Below are positions 51,562 through 59,849 of a stretch of DNA of 64,000 nucleotides, piece by piece. Numbering within the stretch: position 1 is the stretch's first letter; the number at the start of each line of letters is the position of its first letter. The notes beneath the pieces are model-generated. The model was not told where the DNA came from. It did no database searches and worked only from the letters and a program-made list of their open reading frames with translations. The position numbers and the translations under genes were made by a program. Source of the DNA: Clostridium sp. DSM 17811 (GTDB lineage: Bacteria > Bacillota > Clostridia > Clostridiales > Clostridiaceae); the NCBI RefSeq assembly GCF_018861905.1, contig NZ_JAHLDU010000012.1, forward strand, positions 1-64,000. Reading direction: 5' to 3'.

Positions 51562-54375
51562 TTATACTGATACTATGCTTTTTGCGACTTCCACTAGATT
51601 TGTATGTTGGGGATTACCCTTCGCCAGCGGTGTTGGCGTAGTATGGGTAAGTACATTAATGCACCCGCGCAAATCTGTTCCCTCTTTATCTGGGCTATAC
51701 CATGCACCTTCACTGAGTGCAACTATACCTTTTGTAATCCTAGTAGTTACTTTCGCAGGAATTCGCACTCGTCCTCGGCCATTAAACACATCAATCATCA
51801 TACCATTGCTAATACCGCGTAGCCTTGCGTCTTCCGGATGAATCCACAACCCTTGAGGATCCACTTCTTCCATCCATTCATTATTGTCATGGATAGAATG
51901 ACATCTTCTCTTCGAATGATAACCTATAAGCTGTAACGGATATTTATTTTTCAATGGATCCGCCGGACCTTCCACACATGGTGTATAAGATGGAATCCCT
52001 GGAATTAGCTCATGCTGATTCATGTCATACAAAGTTTTACTAAAAATCTCGATTTTTCCCGAAGGTGTTTTAAACGGAATTTTATCTTTAATCTGTTTTT
52101 CAAAAGCTATACGTATCTTATTGTTCTTATACTGATACCCGCCGCGTTTCTTAAATTTCTCATAAGAAGGCAATTCCCCTTCAAACTTTCTAATTTCCTC
52201 ATAACTATCACTTAACCAATCTTCTACCGTTTCATGTCCGCATGTGAATTCTTCATACAATTCCAGTTTACGGGCAACTTCCTTCAACCAGTCATATTCA
52301 AATCTGCACTCAAAAATAGGCTCCATCATTTTGGCATTATATAAGAAATAGTTACCATCACCCACCCACGGCATTGTAATATTATTTCCTTCAAATACAG
52401 AAGTAGCAGGAAGCACTAAATCGGAATATCTAGCACTTGACGTCATAAAAATATCTGAGGTAACAATAAACTCACATTTGCTCGTATCCTTTAATATCCG
52501 TATTGTATCGTTAATATTACTGTGCTGGTTAATCAAGGTATTACCGGCCAAATTGACAACCATCTTAATATTGCTTTCCAAACGCTCTACCCCTTTTAAA
52601 CCATCTTCAACAGGTTTCAACTCTGTACCATGTTCGATGGCTTTTGTCCAAAGAAAGTTAGGAATAGTACCAGAATATGGATTTGTAGGCTCAGGTATCG
52701 ACGGCATCTTATGCATAGGAGGACATATATTGTCTCCTGCAGATCCACCTGATATTCCTACGTTGCCTGTCAGGCAACATAACATGGCTATACCTCGATA
52801 AGTCTGTTCTCCATTACCAGTACGTTGTATGCCAAGACCTGGCAGAATGCATGCTGGTTTTGTTAAAGCATATTCCTTAGCCAGACGCTCTATAGTATCA
52901 GCTGGGACACCACATATGAGTTCCGCCCATTCTGGCGTCTTTTCCACACCATCTTTTTTACCAAACAGGTAATCGCTATAATTTTCTTCTTCAGGAATCC
53001 CTTCCGGCATATGTTTTTTATCAAAACCGATACAATACGTATCCATAAACTTTTGATCTTCTAATCCCTCTTTTAAAATCACATATGCCATGGCATCTAT
53101 AAGGGCGCCATCAGTCGATGGACGTATACCAACCCACTCATCACCATAAGCAATTACAGAATCACTTTTTCTTGGATCAATCACAACAATACGAACGCCT
53201 TTTTTATGCAATTGTGAAATATAATAATTTGTATGTGGCCCATATATTGTTTCTGCAGGATTATGTCCCCATAAAATCAATAATTTAGTATTTAAAACAT
53301 CTTCCATGGAATTGGAATTAAAGTTATCTCCATATATAGTTGGCATAACATAACCAGCACAAGCGTTGCTATAGCTATTGTGGAATCCTAGATACCCTCC
53401 ATCCAGTGCAAACAGGTTTCGTATCATATTTTGTGGACGCATAAGGGCTGTTATTCCAGTTGCATTCATCACAAAACGGGAAGCTGCACCATACTTTTCC
53501 CTTATTCGTTTCGTCTCACTTGCTATAATATCAATAGCTTCTTCCCAACTGATCCTTTCAAATTTTCCACTTCCGCGTTCCCCTGTACGCTTCATTGGAT
53601 ACCTCAGACGATCTGTACTCAAAAAAGTTTTCTTATAACCTTTTCCTCGCACACATGAACGAATCTGTGGATTTTCATCCGCAGCATTATCCGTATCCAG
53701 GTTTATGATGCATCCTTCCTGTACAGAAGCATTAATTCTACATCTTCCGCCACAGTCATTAATACCTGCGCTGCATATATATTTTTCTTCTTTGATTGTA
53801 ATCTCAGGTTGTTTTTCCCATGAATAACTATCAAATTCCATTATGTCTTTCGAAGTTAACTGAAGTTCTAATCCACCAGACTGCAAAATAGTTTTCATAT
53901 CTTCTAAAATGCCAGTAAAACTAGGGCTACAATCGTACTTCGCAACAGCCATAATCATAGACTGGACAGTATCTATCGTAAAGGCTTGGATAAATTGATT
54001 TATCACTTTGCTATAATCATCAACGTTTCTCAGTGTCAAACTGCTTAAATACTCTAAGAAGCGAAATTGTTCCCCGATATAGTCGGCTGGATTTCCATCC
54101 ATACCAATTGCTTCATATCCATACTTTTTATAAAACTTAATTACTTCCAGCGTAACTTCATTTTGCAAGATTTTCCCGCTGTTTTTGCATGCTGATGCCC
54201 AAAGCGGTATAAATATATTTGCATCGGTGCCTTTTAAACAGTTCTCATACTCTGTTTTTGTTAGGTTACATTCTCGACCAAACTCGCTGCATTCTGCTTT
54301 CCAACAATCATATGAGTTAAAAAACGAAACTACCATATGGCAACTCGCATAAAAAGATTCTAATAAATTAAGCAT
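51562..54375 (-). CDS. TorD-like chaperone fused to a DmsA-type molybdopterin oxidoreductase
   Basis: This 937-residue protein joins two usually separate proteins. Residues 1 to about 165 resemble the TorD/DmsD maturation chaperones (NEVTLEVIKFYKKYGYEAI, NPADYIGEQFRFLEYL). From about residue 195 it is a catalytic subunit of the DMSO reductase family, closest in pattern to DmsA/YnfE: iron-sulfur cysteines 201, 208, 212 and 241, then CVRGKGYK, RLRYPMKRTGERGSGKFERI and SWEEAIDIIA. Cofactor-binding and cap regions are complete to the C terminus. No Tat signal exists, so it is cytoplasmic. ATG 54375 follows AGGAGG exactly and overlaps the previous stop by eight bases; the longer frame (from 54426) lacks an RBS. 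Its substrate is unknown: sulfoxide, N-oxide or another oxidant. Confidence 0.9.
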   Translation of the reverse strand: MLNLLESFYASCHMVVSFFNSYDCWKAECSEFGRECNLTKTEYENCLKGTDANIFIPLWASACKNSGKILQNEVTLEVIKFYKKYGYEAIGMDGNPADYIGEQFRFLEYLSSLTLRNVDDYSKVINQFIQAFTIDTVQSMIMAVAKYDCSPSFTGILEDMKTILQSGGLELQLTSKDIMEFDSYSWEKQPEITIKEEKYICSAGINDCGGRCRINASVQEGCIINLDTDNAADENPQIRSCVRGKGYKKTFLSTDRLRYPMKRTGERGSGKFERISWEEAIDIIASETKRIREKYGAASRFVMNATGITALMRPQNMIRNLFALDGGYLGFHNSYSNACAGYVMPTIYGDNFNSNSMEDVLNTKLLILWGHNPAETIYGPHTNYYISQLHKKGVRIVVIDPRKSDSVIAYGDEWVGIRPSTDGALIDAMAYVILKEGLEDQKFMDTYCIGFDKKHMPEGIPEEENYSDYLFGKKDGVEKTPEWAELICGVPADTIERLAKEYALTKPACILPGLGIQRTGNGEQTYRGIAMLCCLTGNVGISGGSAGDNICPPMHKMPSIPEPTNPYSGTIPNFLWTKAIEHGTELKPVEDGLKGVERLESNIKMVVNLAGNTLINQHSNINDTIRILKDTSKCEFIVTSDIFMTSSARYSDLVLPATSVFEGNNITMPWVGDGNYFLYNAKMMEPIFECRFEYDWLKEVARKLELYEEFTCGHETVEDWLSDSYEEIRKFEGELPSYEKFKKRGGYQYKNNKIRIAFEKQIKDKIPFKTPSGKIEIFSKTLYDMNQHELIPGIPSYTPCVEGPADPLKNKYPLQLIGYHSKRRCHSIHDNNEWMEEVDPQGLWIHPEDARLRGISNGMMIDVFNGRGRVRIPAKVTTRITKGIVALSEGAWYSPDKEGTDLRGCINVLTHTTPTPLAKGNPQHTNLVEVAKSIVSV

Positions 54376-55567
54376 CGTGTACCTCCTTTTCATTGAATAT
54401 CTGCTTACGTAGAGCATCAATTCCAACCAAACTACCTACTCTGATAGCTCCTTTAAGTTTACCGTTACAATACCATCGCTTTTCCTTACTTTTTGTAAAG
54501 TGCGGATTGATTGCAAATATAGGAGCATCATTATTTTCTACCGTTTCCACTTCATATTGCAAATCCGGATTCTTTCCAGCATCGCCCACAGCAAATATGG
54601 CAAATTCAGGGCTATTTAGCAGCAATGAGCTGTCAATCATTCCATAGCGCAATCTTTTGCCGCATGCATTGGCTCCAGCGACTTGCCCCTGGACTTTTGC
54701 CTGGGACCAAAGCGAATAATTTATGCCATTGTGCTGCGCACAATCTCCACAGGCATACACTCCGCTTACAGACGTTTCCATGTGTTCATTTACTACAACA
54801 GCCCGATCACATTCAATACCAGCCTCTTTAGCTATTGATGTATTGGCACGTACTCCACAAGACATAATTACAAAATCAGCAGGAATTATTGTTCCATCTG
54901 CTAATCTCACATCGGCTGCTTTTTCCCCAGGTGCTATACCTGACACATTAGCACCAGTAATGACCTTAATAGGGTTTAACAATTTTTCTAAACTCTTGGC
55001 AGTTTCTTCATCTAGTAATCTTGGCATTAGATAAGGTAGAGTTTCTACCACTGTAACTGTAATGCCAAGGTGCGAAAGTTCCAAGGCCATCTCAAGACCG
55101 ATCACTCCTCCACCTATTAGTACTGCAGAAGTTGCTCCCAGTATAAGCTTCTTAATCCCTTCAATATCCTTATATGTCCTGACACTTACTACCTGCTTCA
55201 TGTCAGATCCAGGAATAGGAGGTATAAAGTTACCCGCGCCTAATGCGTAAATGCATTTATCATACTGATAAATTCCCTTGCTGGTAATTACTTTTTTATT
55301 TTCCACATCCAGTTTTTCTATTTTCGCATCTAGTACTACTTCTATACTATTCTCTTGATACCAACTTTCTGGATAAAGAAAATTCTTTTTCAAATCATAG
55401 GATAACAGGGGTGTTTTGCTTAACATTGGCCTTGAATAGGATAATACATCTTCATCAGAAATCATAACAATGTGGCAGTTACTGTCATAAATTCGGATAT
55501 TCTCCGCTGCGCTTATGCCAGCCATTCCGTTTCCTAAAATCACGTAATTTTTCCTTCTATTTTCCAT
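54368..55567 (-). CDS. FAD-dependent NAD(P)H oxidoreductase (NirB/rubredoxin reductase-like)
   Basis: The 399-residue pyridine nucleotide-disulfide family reductase has an FAD-binding motif YVILGNGMAGISAAENI (about residues 8-24), an NAD(P)-binding motif AVLIGGGVIGLEMALEL (about 144-160) and the second FAD motif GVYACGDCAQ. It closely resembles the reductases feeding rubredoxin, nitrite reductase or similar acceptors. It lies between the iron-sulfur protein (11-base overlap) and the TorD-DmsA gene (eight-base overlap). I infer it passes electrons from NAD(P)H to the iron-sulfur protein. It takes the place of the quinol-oxidising DmsC anchor. Confidence 0.88.
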   Translation of the reverse strand: MENRRKNYVILGNGMAGISAAENIRIYDSNCHIVMISDEDVLSYSRPMLSKTPLLSYDLKKNFLYPESWYQENSIEVVLDAKIEKLDVENKKVITSKGIYQYDKCIYALGAGNFIPPIPGSDMKQVVSVRTYKDIEGIKKLILGATSAVLIGGGVIGLEMALELSHLGITVTVVETLPYLMPRLLDEETAKSLEKLLNPIKVITGANVSGIAPGEKAADVRLADGTIIPADFVIMSCGVRANTSIAKEAGIECDRAVVVNEHMETSVSGVYACGDCAQHNGINYSLWSQAKVQGQVAGANACGKRLRYGMIDSSLLLNSPEFAIFAVGDAGKNPDLQYEVETVENNDAPIFAINPHFTKSKEKRWYCNGKLKGAIRVGSLVGIDALRKQIFNEKEVHDA

Positions 55568-56141
55568 ACTGTTCTCCTTCCTGATGGTTTAAAAATTCAT
55601 CGTTTAAATCCTTTGGAACACTTATTTTAATTGAAGGCTTGGTTTGTTCTGGTGACGGAAGAAATGGCAATGTTTGTACTGATGATTCTTCTCCCAACTC
55701 ATCTAATTTTCCAAATTTTAGCGAATGGGTAATACAGGCTGCAACACATGCTGGTGCCAGCCCTTTCTCACGCCGTTCATAACATGATTCACATTTTTGT
55801 GAGACACCCTTTGTTTTGCTAAAGGATACTGCACCATACGGACAGTTCCAAACACAGGCCCCGCAGCCAATGCATTTCCCATCATCATGCCTAACTGTCC
55901 CATCTTCTGCAACATACATGGAACCAACAGGGCAGACTTTTACACACGCTGGTTCCGCACAGTGATTGCAGGCACCAGAATAATGATAATGTTCTTCATT
56001 ATCTCTAACATCCATTGATATAGTTTCTACCCTACGATAAAACTCACCAGACCTCAGCTTATTTACGTCCTTGCACGCCACCTGACAGGCACTGCAACCT
56101 ATACAAGTTGTCATACCATAATAAAATCCAAGACGTTCCAT
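55557..56141 (-). CDS. DmsB-like ferredoxin subunit with four [4Fe-4S] sites
   Basis: The roughly 194-residue electron-transfer protein has four cysteine groups: CIGCSACQVACK, CNHCAEPACVKVCP, CIGCGACVWNCP, and CESCYERREKGLAPACVAAC. This is the DmsB/NrfC pattern. ATG 56141 follows AGGAGG; the upstream in-frame start (56165) lacks one. It is the first gene of the reductase operon and should link the FAD reductase to the molybdoenzyme. No DmsC is encoded on either side. The C-terminal 45 residues are not ferredoxin-like. Confidence 0.92.
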   Translation of the reverse strand: MERLGFYYGMTTCIGCSACQVACKDVNKLRSGEFYRRVETISMDVRDNEEHYHYSGACNHCAEPACVKVCPVGSMYVAEDGTVRHDDGKCIGCGACVWNCPYGAVSFSKTKGVSQKCESCYERREKGLAPACVAACITHSLKFGKLDELGEESSVQTLPFLPSPEQTKPSIKISVPKDLNDEFLNHQEGEQYGK

Positions 56142-56230
56142 ATTCGACCTCCTTATATTTTTCATATATAAAATTAGCTTCTTCTATCATATTTTATTGA
56201 CTTTTACTAGCTAGTCTATTTAAAATCTTC

Positions 56231-56701
56231 TTAGTTTAATTTCTCTATTTGAGCCTCCAAGTATTTGTTATATTTACTTAGGAACTCACTTACAATGTGC
56301 GAATCATTATCATCAAATTCTTCAAAAAACTTTTTATCTCTTTCTCTCCCGGAAGAATGTATTTTTAAATGTTCATCAAATAATTCTTGACCTTTTGGGG
56401 TTAATTGGTAATAAATCTCTTTTTTATTACATTCTACTTGGTAACTTTCAATATCTCCATTATCTAATAGTTTTTTTGCTATTCTACTAATAGCACTTTT
56501 AGTCATTGCTAATTCTAATGATATTTTTGTAACATTTGGCTGTTCCAATTTACCTATTAGGTGAATGCAGTGAATTTCAGAATGTCCATAGTTATATAAA
56601 ATTTCTCTAGAGTTTAATTTATCTAATGCATCGTGTTTTTCAAAAAATTCTGTAAATTGAACCAGTAATAATTCTGAATACGACATATATTTTTTGTTCA
56701 C
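56231..56701 (-). CDS. MarR family transcriptional regulator
   Basis: The roughly 150-residue winged-helix regulator reads LNSREILYNYGHSEIHCIHL, then ISLELAMTKSAISRIAKKLL and YYQLTPKGQELF, as in MarR proteins. The start may be GTG 56701 (AAAGGAA only one base before it) or ATG 56686. It lies directly upstream of the dmsB-type gene and 44 bp after a flavin-reductase-like gene, so it may regulate either. A broken second copy of this gene lies at 57404-57458 and 58366-58448. Confidence 0.85.
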   Translation of the reverse strand: MNKKYMSYSELLLVQFTEFFEKHDALDKLNSREILYNYGHSEIHCIHLIGKLEQPNVTKISLELAMTKSAISRIAKKLLDNGDIESYQVECNKKEIYYQLTPKGQELFDEHLKIHSSGRERDKKFFEEFDDNDSHIVSEFLSKYNKYLEAQIEKLN

Positions 56702-56744
56702 TTCCTTTCAACAAATACATTTTTTGAATTTACACAGGTTTGAT

Positions 56745-57308
56745 CTATTGTTTTAGTGCCAATCCATCACGGTACGCATTGCCGACCTTTCCCCCTACTT
56801 TCAGGTAATCCTTACTCATCCAATCGTAAATAATCGGGTCAAACTTCGTCAAGGAGACCTTACCATTTTCACCCAGAATGCGCTCATCTATGCTGACGTT
56901 GACGATCTCTCCCACCATTCTCCAGGTCTCTTCGTCATAGCTTTTCATTCTGCACTCAAGGGCCATTGGCAGTTCCTCAATCAAAGGTGCATCTACAAAT
57001 TCCGACTTCACAGCATGGAAACCCGCTTTTTCGAATTTGTCAGATACTTTATTACCGGATTCAATTCCTACATAGTCACAGGCTGCAACGTGCGCCGCAT
57101 CCGCCATACTAACGGTGAACGCTCCACGGGAAAGGATATTCTTCACAGTCTTACGTTGTGTACTGAGGCATATGGATATTTCGGTTTCATTACTGATGCC
57201 CCCCCATACGGCAAGCATTGCATTTGGCTTACCGTCTTCACCATAGGTGGAAATGATAAAAACCGGCTGCGGTAATGTGTACGGTTTTGCTCCAAAATTC
57301 TTTCTCAT
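56745..57308 (-). CDS. flavin reductase-like FMN-binding split-barrel protein
   Basis: The 187-residue protein has the flavin reductase domain pattern PQPVFIISTYGEDGKPNAML, FTVSMADAAHVAACDYVGIE, KAGFHAVKSEFVDAPLIEEL and WRMVGEIVNVSIDERIL. Such proteins use NAD(P)H to reduce free flavin or act as FMN oxidoreductases. It is very similar along its whole length (by eye roughly two-thirds identical) to the protein at 61833-62405. AAAGGAG precedes ATG 57308. Its base composition is richer in GC than its neighbours, which suggests that it was acquired or duplicated from the 61-63 kb block. Confidence 0.85.
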   Translation of the reverse strand: MRKNFGAKPYTLPQPVFIISTYGEDGKPNAMLAVWGGISNETEISICLSTQRKTVKNILSRGAFTVSMADAAHVAACDYVGIESGNKVSDKFEKAGFHAVKSEFVDAPLIEELPMALECRMKSYDEETWRMVGEIVNVSIDERILGENGKVSLTKFDPIIYDWMSKDYLKVGGKVGNAYRDGLALKQ

Positions 57309-57403
57309 CGTTTTAATTCTCCTTTACTACATTTGATTTAACTCTTTTATCAGTGTTATATGTTTTGCCTCATCATTATTTAAAACATTTTTATTGGATT
57401 CTT

Positions 57404-57458
57404 TGTGAATGCAATGTATTTCCGAATGTCCATAGTTATGAAAAATCTCCCTAGAGAT
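57404..57458 (-). pseudogene. marR relic, internal fragment
   Basis: The minus strand reads TCTAGGGAGATTTTTCATAA, CTATGGACATTCGGAAATAC and ATTGCATTCAC. This aligns with the codons for SREILYNYGHSEIHCIH in the intact marR gene at 56231. It is the continuation of the fragment at 58366-58448, from which it is separated by the MBL-fold gene. Confidence 0.75.
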
Positions 57459-57513
57459 AAATAATATACTAAAAATCATAAAGACCGACTAAGCTGGTGT
57501 TTATGATTTAATA

Positions 57514-58233
57514 TCAGTACTCTGTGCTATTAATTATTTCTACTATTCTTTCCTTAGGTCTATCTGTAAATATTCCACCGTGATAGCATATTACTGTTTT
57601 TATATCATAATTCAATAATTTCTTGAGTGATTCTATCGCTTGCTTCATATCTAATGTAAATGTCGGATTAGGACCAACTAACTTGCCATCCATAACATTC
57701 ATTGCATCTCCAGCCACTAGAGTTTTATACTTTCTCAAGTAAAAACAGGCATGTCCAGGAGTATGACCTGGTGTATGTATTACATCTATTACTCCGCAAT
57801 AATCAAGTATCTCACCATCTTCAATTGTTTTAGTAACATTGGCTTTAGCCTTGTTAAACATATCTATCCTTGAATTACGTTCCTCTTCTGACATAACATT
57901 GAGTTTTTCTGGAGTCATTTTTATTGGTGATTTATCTCCTTGGATATAAGGCTTCTCATCAATATGAGCTAATACTTCTATATAATTTTCAGTATTTTTA
58001 ATGATACTAGCTAAATTTCCAATATGATCTAAATCTTGATGTGTTAATATTATCTTATTAATATCTTTAATTGATACTCCAGCTTTACTTACTTCTTCAG
58101 CTATTTTTCCTAACTGCTCCGGCAACCCAGTATCTATCAGAATTAATTTTTCTTCATCTAAAATCAATATAGGATTCATATTAATTACATCATTGCCTAA
58201 TTCAATTATATTTAATCCTTTAGAAACGACCAT
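57514..58233 (-). CDS. MBL-fold metallohydrolase (glyoxalase II-like)
   Basis: The 239-residue protein has the metallo-beta-lactamase fold motifs ILIDTGLPEQ, THQDLDHIG (HxDxDH variant), HTPGHTPGHACFYL and the later AGDAMNVMDG. It is likely a zinc hydrolase of thioesters or lactones. The second metal-site residue is Asp rather than the usual His, as in many Firmicute members. AAAGGAGG precedes ATG 58233. Its surroundings are unusual: both sides carry pieces of a second marR gene, so the gene lies inside a duplicated, broken copy. Confidence 0.85.
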   Translation of the reverse strand: MVVSKGLNIIELGNDVINMNPILILDEEKLILIDTGLPEQLGKIAEEVSKAGVSIKDINKIILTHQDLDHIGNLASIIKNTENYIEVLAHIDEKPYIQGDKSPIKMTPEKLNVMSEEERNSRIDMFNKAKANVTKTIEDGEILDYCGVIDVIHTPGHTPGHACFYLRKYKTLVAGDAMNVMDGKLVGPNPTFTLDMKQAIESLKKLLNYDIKTVICYHGGIFTDRPKERIVEIINSTEY

Positions 58234-58365
58234 TATATTGGCCTCCTTTCATTACTTATATGCAGAATTTATCCAAATAAAAAATATACCTACTTTTATA
58301 TATACCTTAAAATTACTTATACTTAATTTTATAAATTAGAATAATGGCTGCTAAAATAAAGTTTA

Positions 58366-58448
58366 ATTTATCTAATGCATCGTGTTTTTCAAAAAGTTCT
58401 GTAAATTGAGCCAGTAATAATTCTGACTACGACATGTATTTGGGTTCA
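58366..58448 (-). pseudogene. marR relic, N-terminal fragment
   Basis: The sequence matches codons 1 to about 30 of the intact marR gene (SYSELLL.QFTE.FEKHDALDKLN) with a few changes (AATTGA(A/G)CCAGTAATAATTC). Homology stops at AAATTAAAC, precisely where the fragment at 57404-57458 resumes with TCTAGGGAGATT. About 900 bp containing the MBL gene therefore split this copy. Confidence 0.8.
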
Positions 58449-58479
58449 CTTTCTTTCAACAAGTATAATCAGAATATTT

Positions 58480-58533
58480 TTGTTGCACATGCAACAATAT
58501 AAATATAGCACATTATTGTTGCGTATACAACAA
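58480..58533. promoter_or_regulatory. two MarR-type operator dyads
   Basis: TTGTTGCACATGCAACAA (58480-58497) and TTGTTGCGTATACAACAA (58516-58533) are 18-bp dyads, 36 bp apart from start to start. They sit just upstream of the broken marR copy. An 18-bp TTGTTG...CAACAA dyad is typical of MarR operators. A TATATT between them could be a -10. They probably belonged to marR autoregulation and may still be bound by the intact protein. Confidence 0.75.
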
Positions 58534-58611
58534 TATTTTTTTACTTATTACAAATACACTAATGTAAAAATGCAAGCAGGCGCTAAGTCTAGCTGTTTCT
58601 AAAATAAAAAA

Positions 58612-58688
58612 AGCAGAAGAGCTGTATCCTTTGGGAATCCGCATTTTCCTAAAATCAACGAGAATTTATCATTATCCACTCTTCTGCT
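58612..58688 (-). terminator. terminator with a 57-base loop after the 2-hydroxy-acid oxidase gene
   Basis: On the minus strand AGCAGAAGAG (58688-58679) pairs with CTCTTCTGCT (58621-58612), followed by TTTTTTTATTTTAG. The unusually long loop could hold further structure. Confidence 0.7.
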
Positions 58689-58814
58689 ATCTTGGTGATA
58701 ATGGATCTAATGTTAGCATCATTAATCTTATCATAACTTTTTATATTTTGTTTATTTTTGTATTAATTATATAGAATTTTAGTAAAACAAAAAGAAGAAC
58801 AATAAGTTCTTATT

Positions 58815-59837
58815 TTACCAAGGAATTGAAATCATATCACGAATAATTTCATCTAGACTATGTGCTCCGCACATTGCCATCGTTTCTTTTAATTCATTTC
58901 CAATTTTATCAATATATGTTTGAACACCTTCATCTTCTCCACCATATAGCGCTGTTACAAATGGCCTAGCAATTAAAACACCATCCGCTCCTATAGCAAG
59001 TGCTTTAAAGACATCTACACCACTACGGATACCACCATCAACAAAGATTTTCATATCATGACCTACGGTGTCAACAATATCTTTTAATACTTCAGCCGTT
59101 GATAAACATTGATCTAAAACTCTTCCTCCATGATTAGATACAACAATGGCACTTGCACCAGCTTGTTTAGCTTTTAATGCTCCTTGAACAGTCATGATTC
59201 CCTTAACAATAAATGGCTTATCACACGCTGCTATGATTTGTTTTAATTCTTTTACAGATTTACTTCCAGCAGGAGGTGTCATATTTTTCAAAAAAGGTAA
59301 CCCTGCTGCATCAATATCCATAGCTATAGCAATGGCATTTGATTCTTTGGCATATTTCATTTTTTCTAAAATAGTTTCATAATTCCAAGGTTTAATTGTT
59401 GGAATACCCAGACCATTTTCTTTCTTGATCGCGTTTGTTGCTGCTTCCATAACTTCTGGATTCGTCCCATCACCAGTAAATGCTAGTATCCCATGTTTTG
59501 CACAAGAGGAAACGAGAATATCATTGTATGACATATCATCATATTTATCACCATAATGAAGATTCACTGCTCCTACTGGTCCAGCAAAAATTGGGTATTT
59601 AAATTTTTGATTAAATAATTGAACACTTGTATCAACTGGTTTATTTTCTACTAAAGTATCCATATCAATTCGTATTTCTTTCCATTTATCATAGTTTCTT
59701 ATGGCTACATCACCAATCCCTTTAGCTCCAGGTCCTGGAATTTTGTTTTTACAAACTCTTCCATTACATTCATGACAAGCTTTACAATAATCTCCTATAC
59801 ATGTTCTTGCTTTTTCTAATATTTCATTGTACATCAT
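58815..59837 (-). CDS. FMN-dependent 2-hydroxy-acid dehydrogenase/oxidase with cysteine-rich N terminus
   Basis: The 340-residue enzyme is of the lactate oxidase/glycolate oxidase/IPP isomerase 2-like TIM barrel type. Motifs are FAGPVGAVNLHYG, PFIVKGIMTVQGALKAKQAG, the active-site histidine region SNHGGRVLD, and FVDGGIRSGVDVFKALAIGA for FMN phosphate. Residues 13-29 carry five cysteines (Cys13, 18, 21, 24 and 29), which would suit a metal or iron-sulfur centre; canonical members lack them. It probably oxidises L-lactate or a related acid with a non-oxygen acceptor. It is cotranscribed with the RpiR regulator, 12 bp upstream. Confidence 0.85.
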   Translation of the reverse strand: MMYNEILEKARTCIGDYCKACHECNGRVCKNKIPGPGAKGIGDVAIRNYDKWKEIRIDMDTLVENKPVDTSVQLFNQKFKYPIFAGPVGAVNLHYGDKYDDMSYNDILVSSCAKHGILAFTGDGTNPEVMEAATNAIKKENGLGIPTIKPWNYETILEKMKYAKESNAIAIAMDIDAAGLPFLKNMTPPAGSKSVKELKQIIAACDKPFIVKGIMTVQGALKAKQAGASAIVVSNHGGRVLDQCLSTAEVLKDIVDTVGHDMKIFVDGGIRSGVDVFKALAIGADGVLIARPFVTALYGGEDEGVQTYIDKIGNELKETMAMCGAHSLDEIIRDMISIPW

Positions 59838-59849
59838 TGTGATTCTCCT

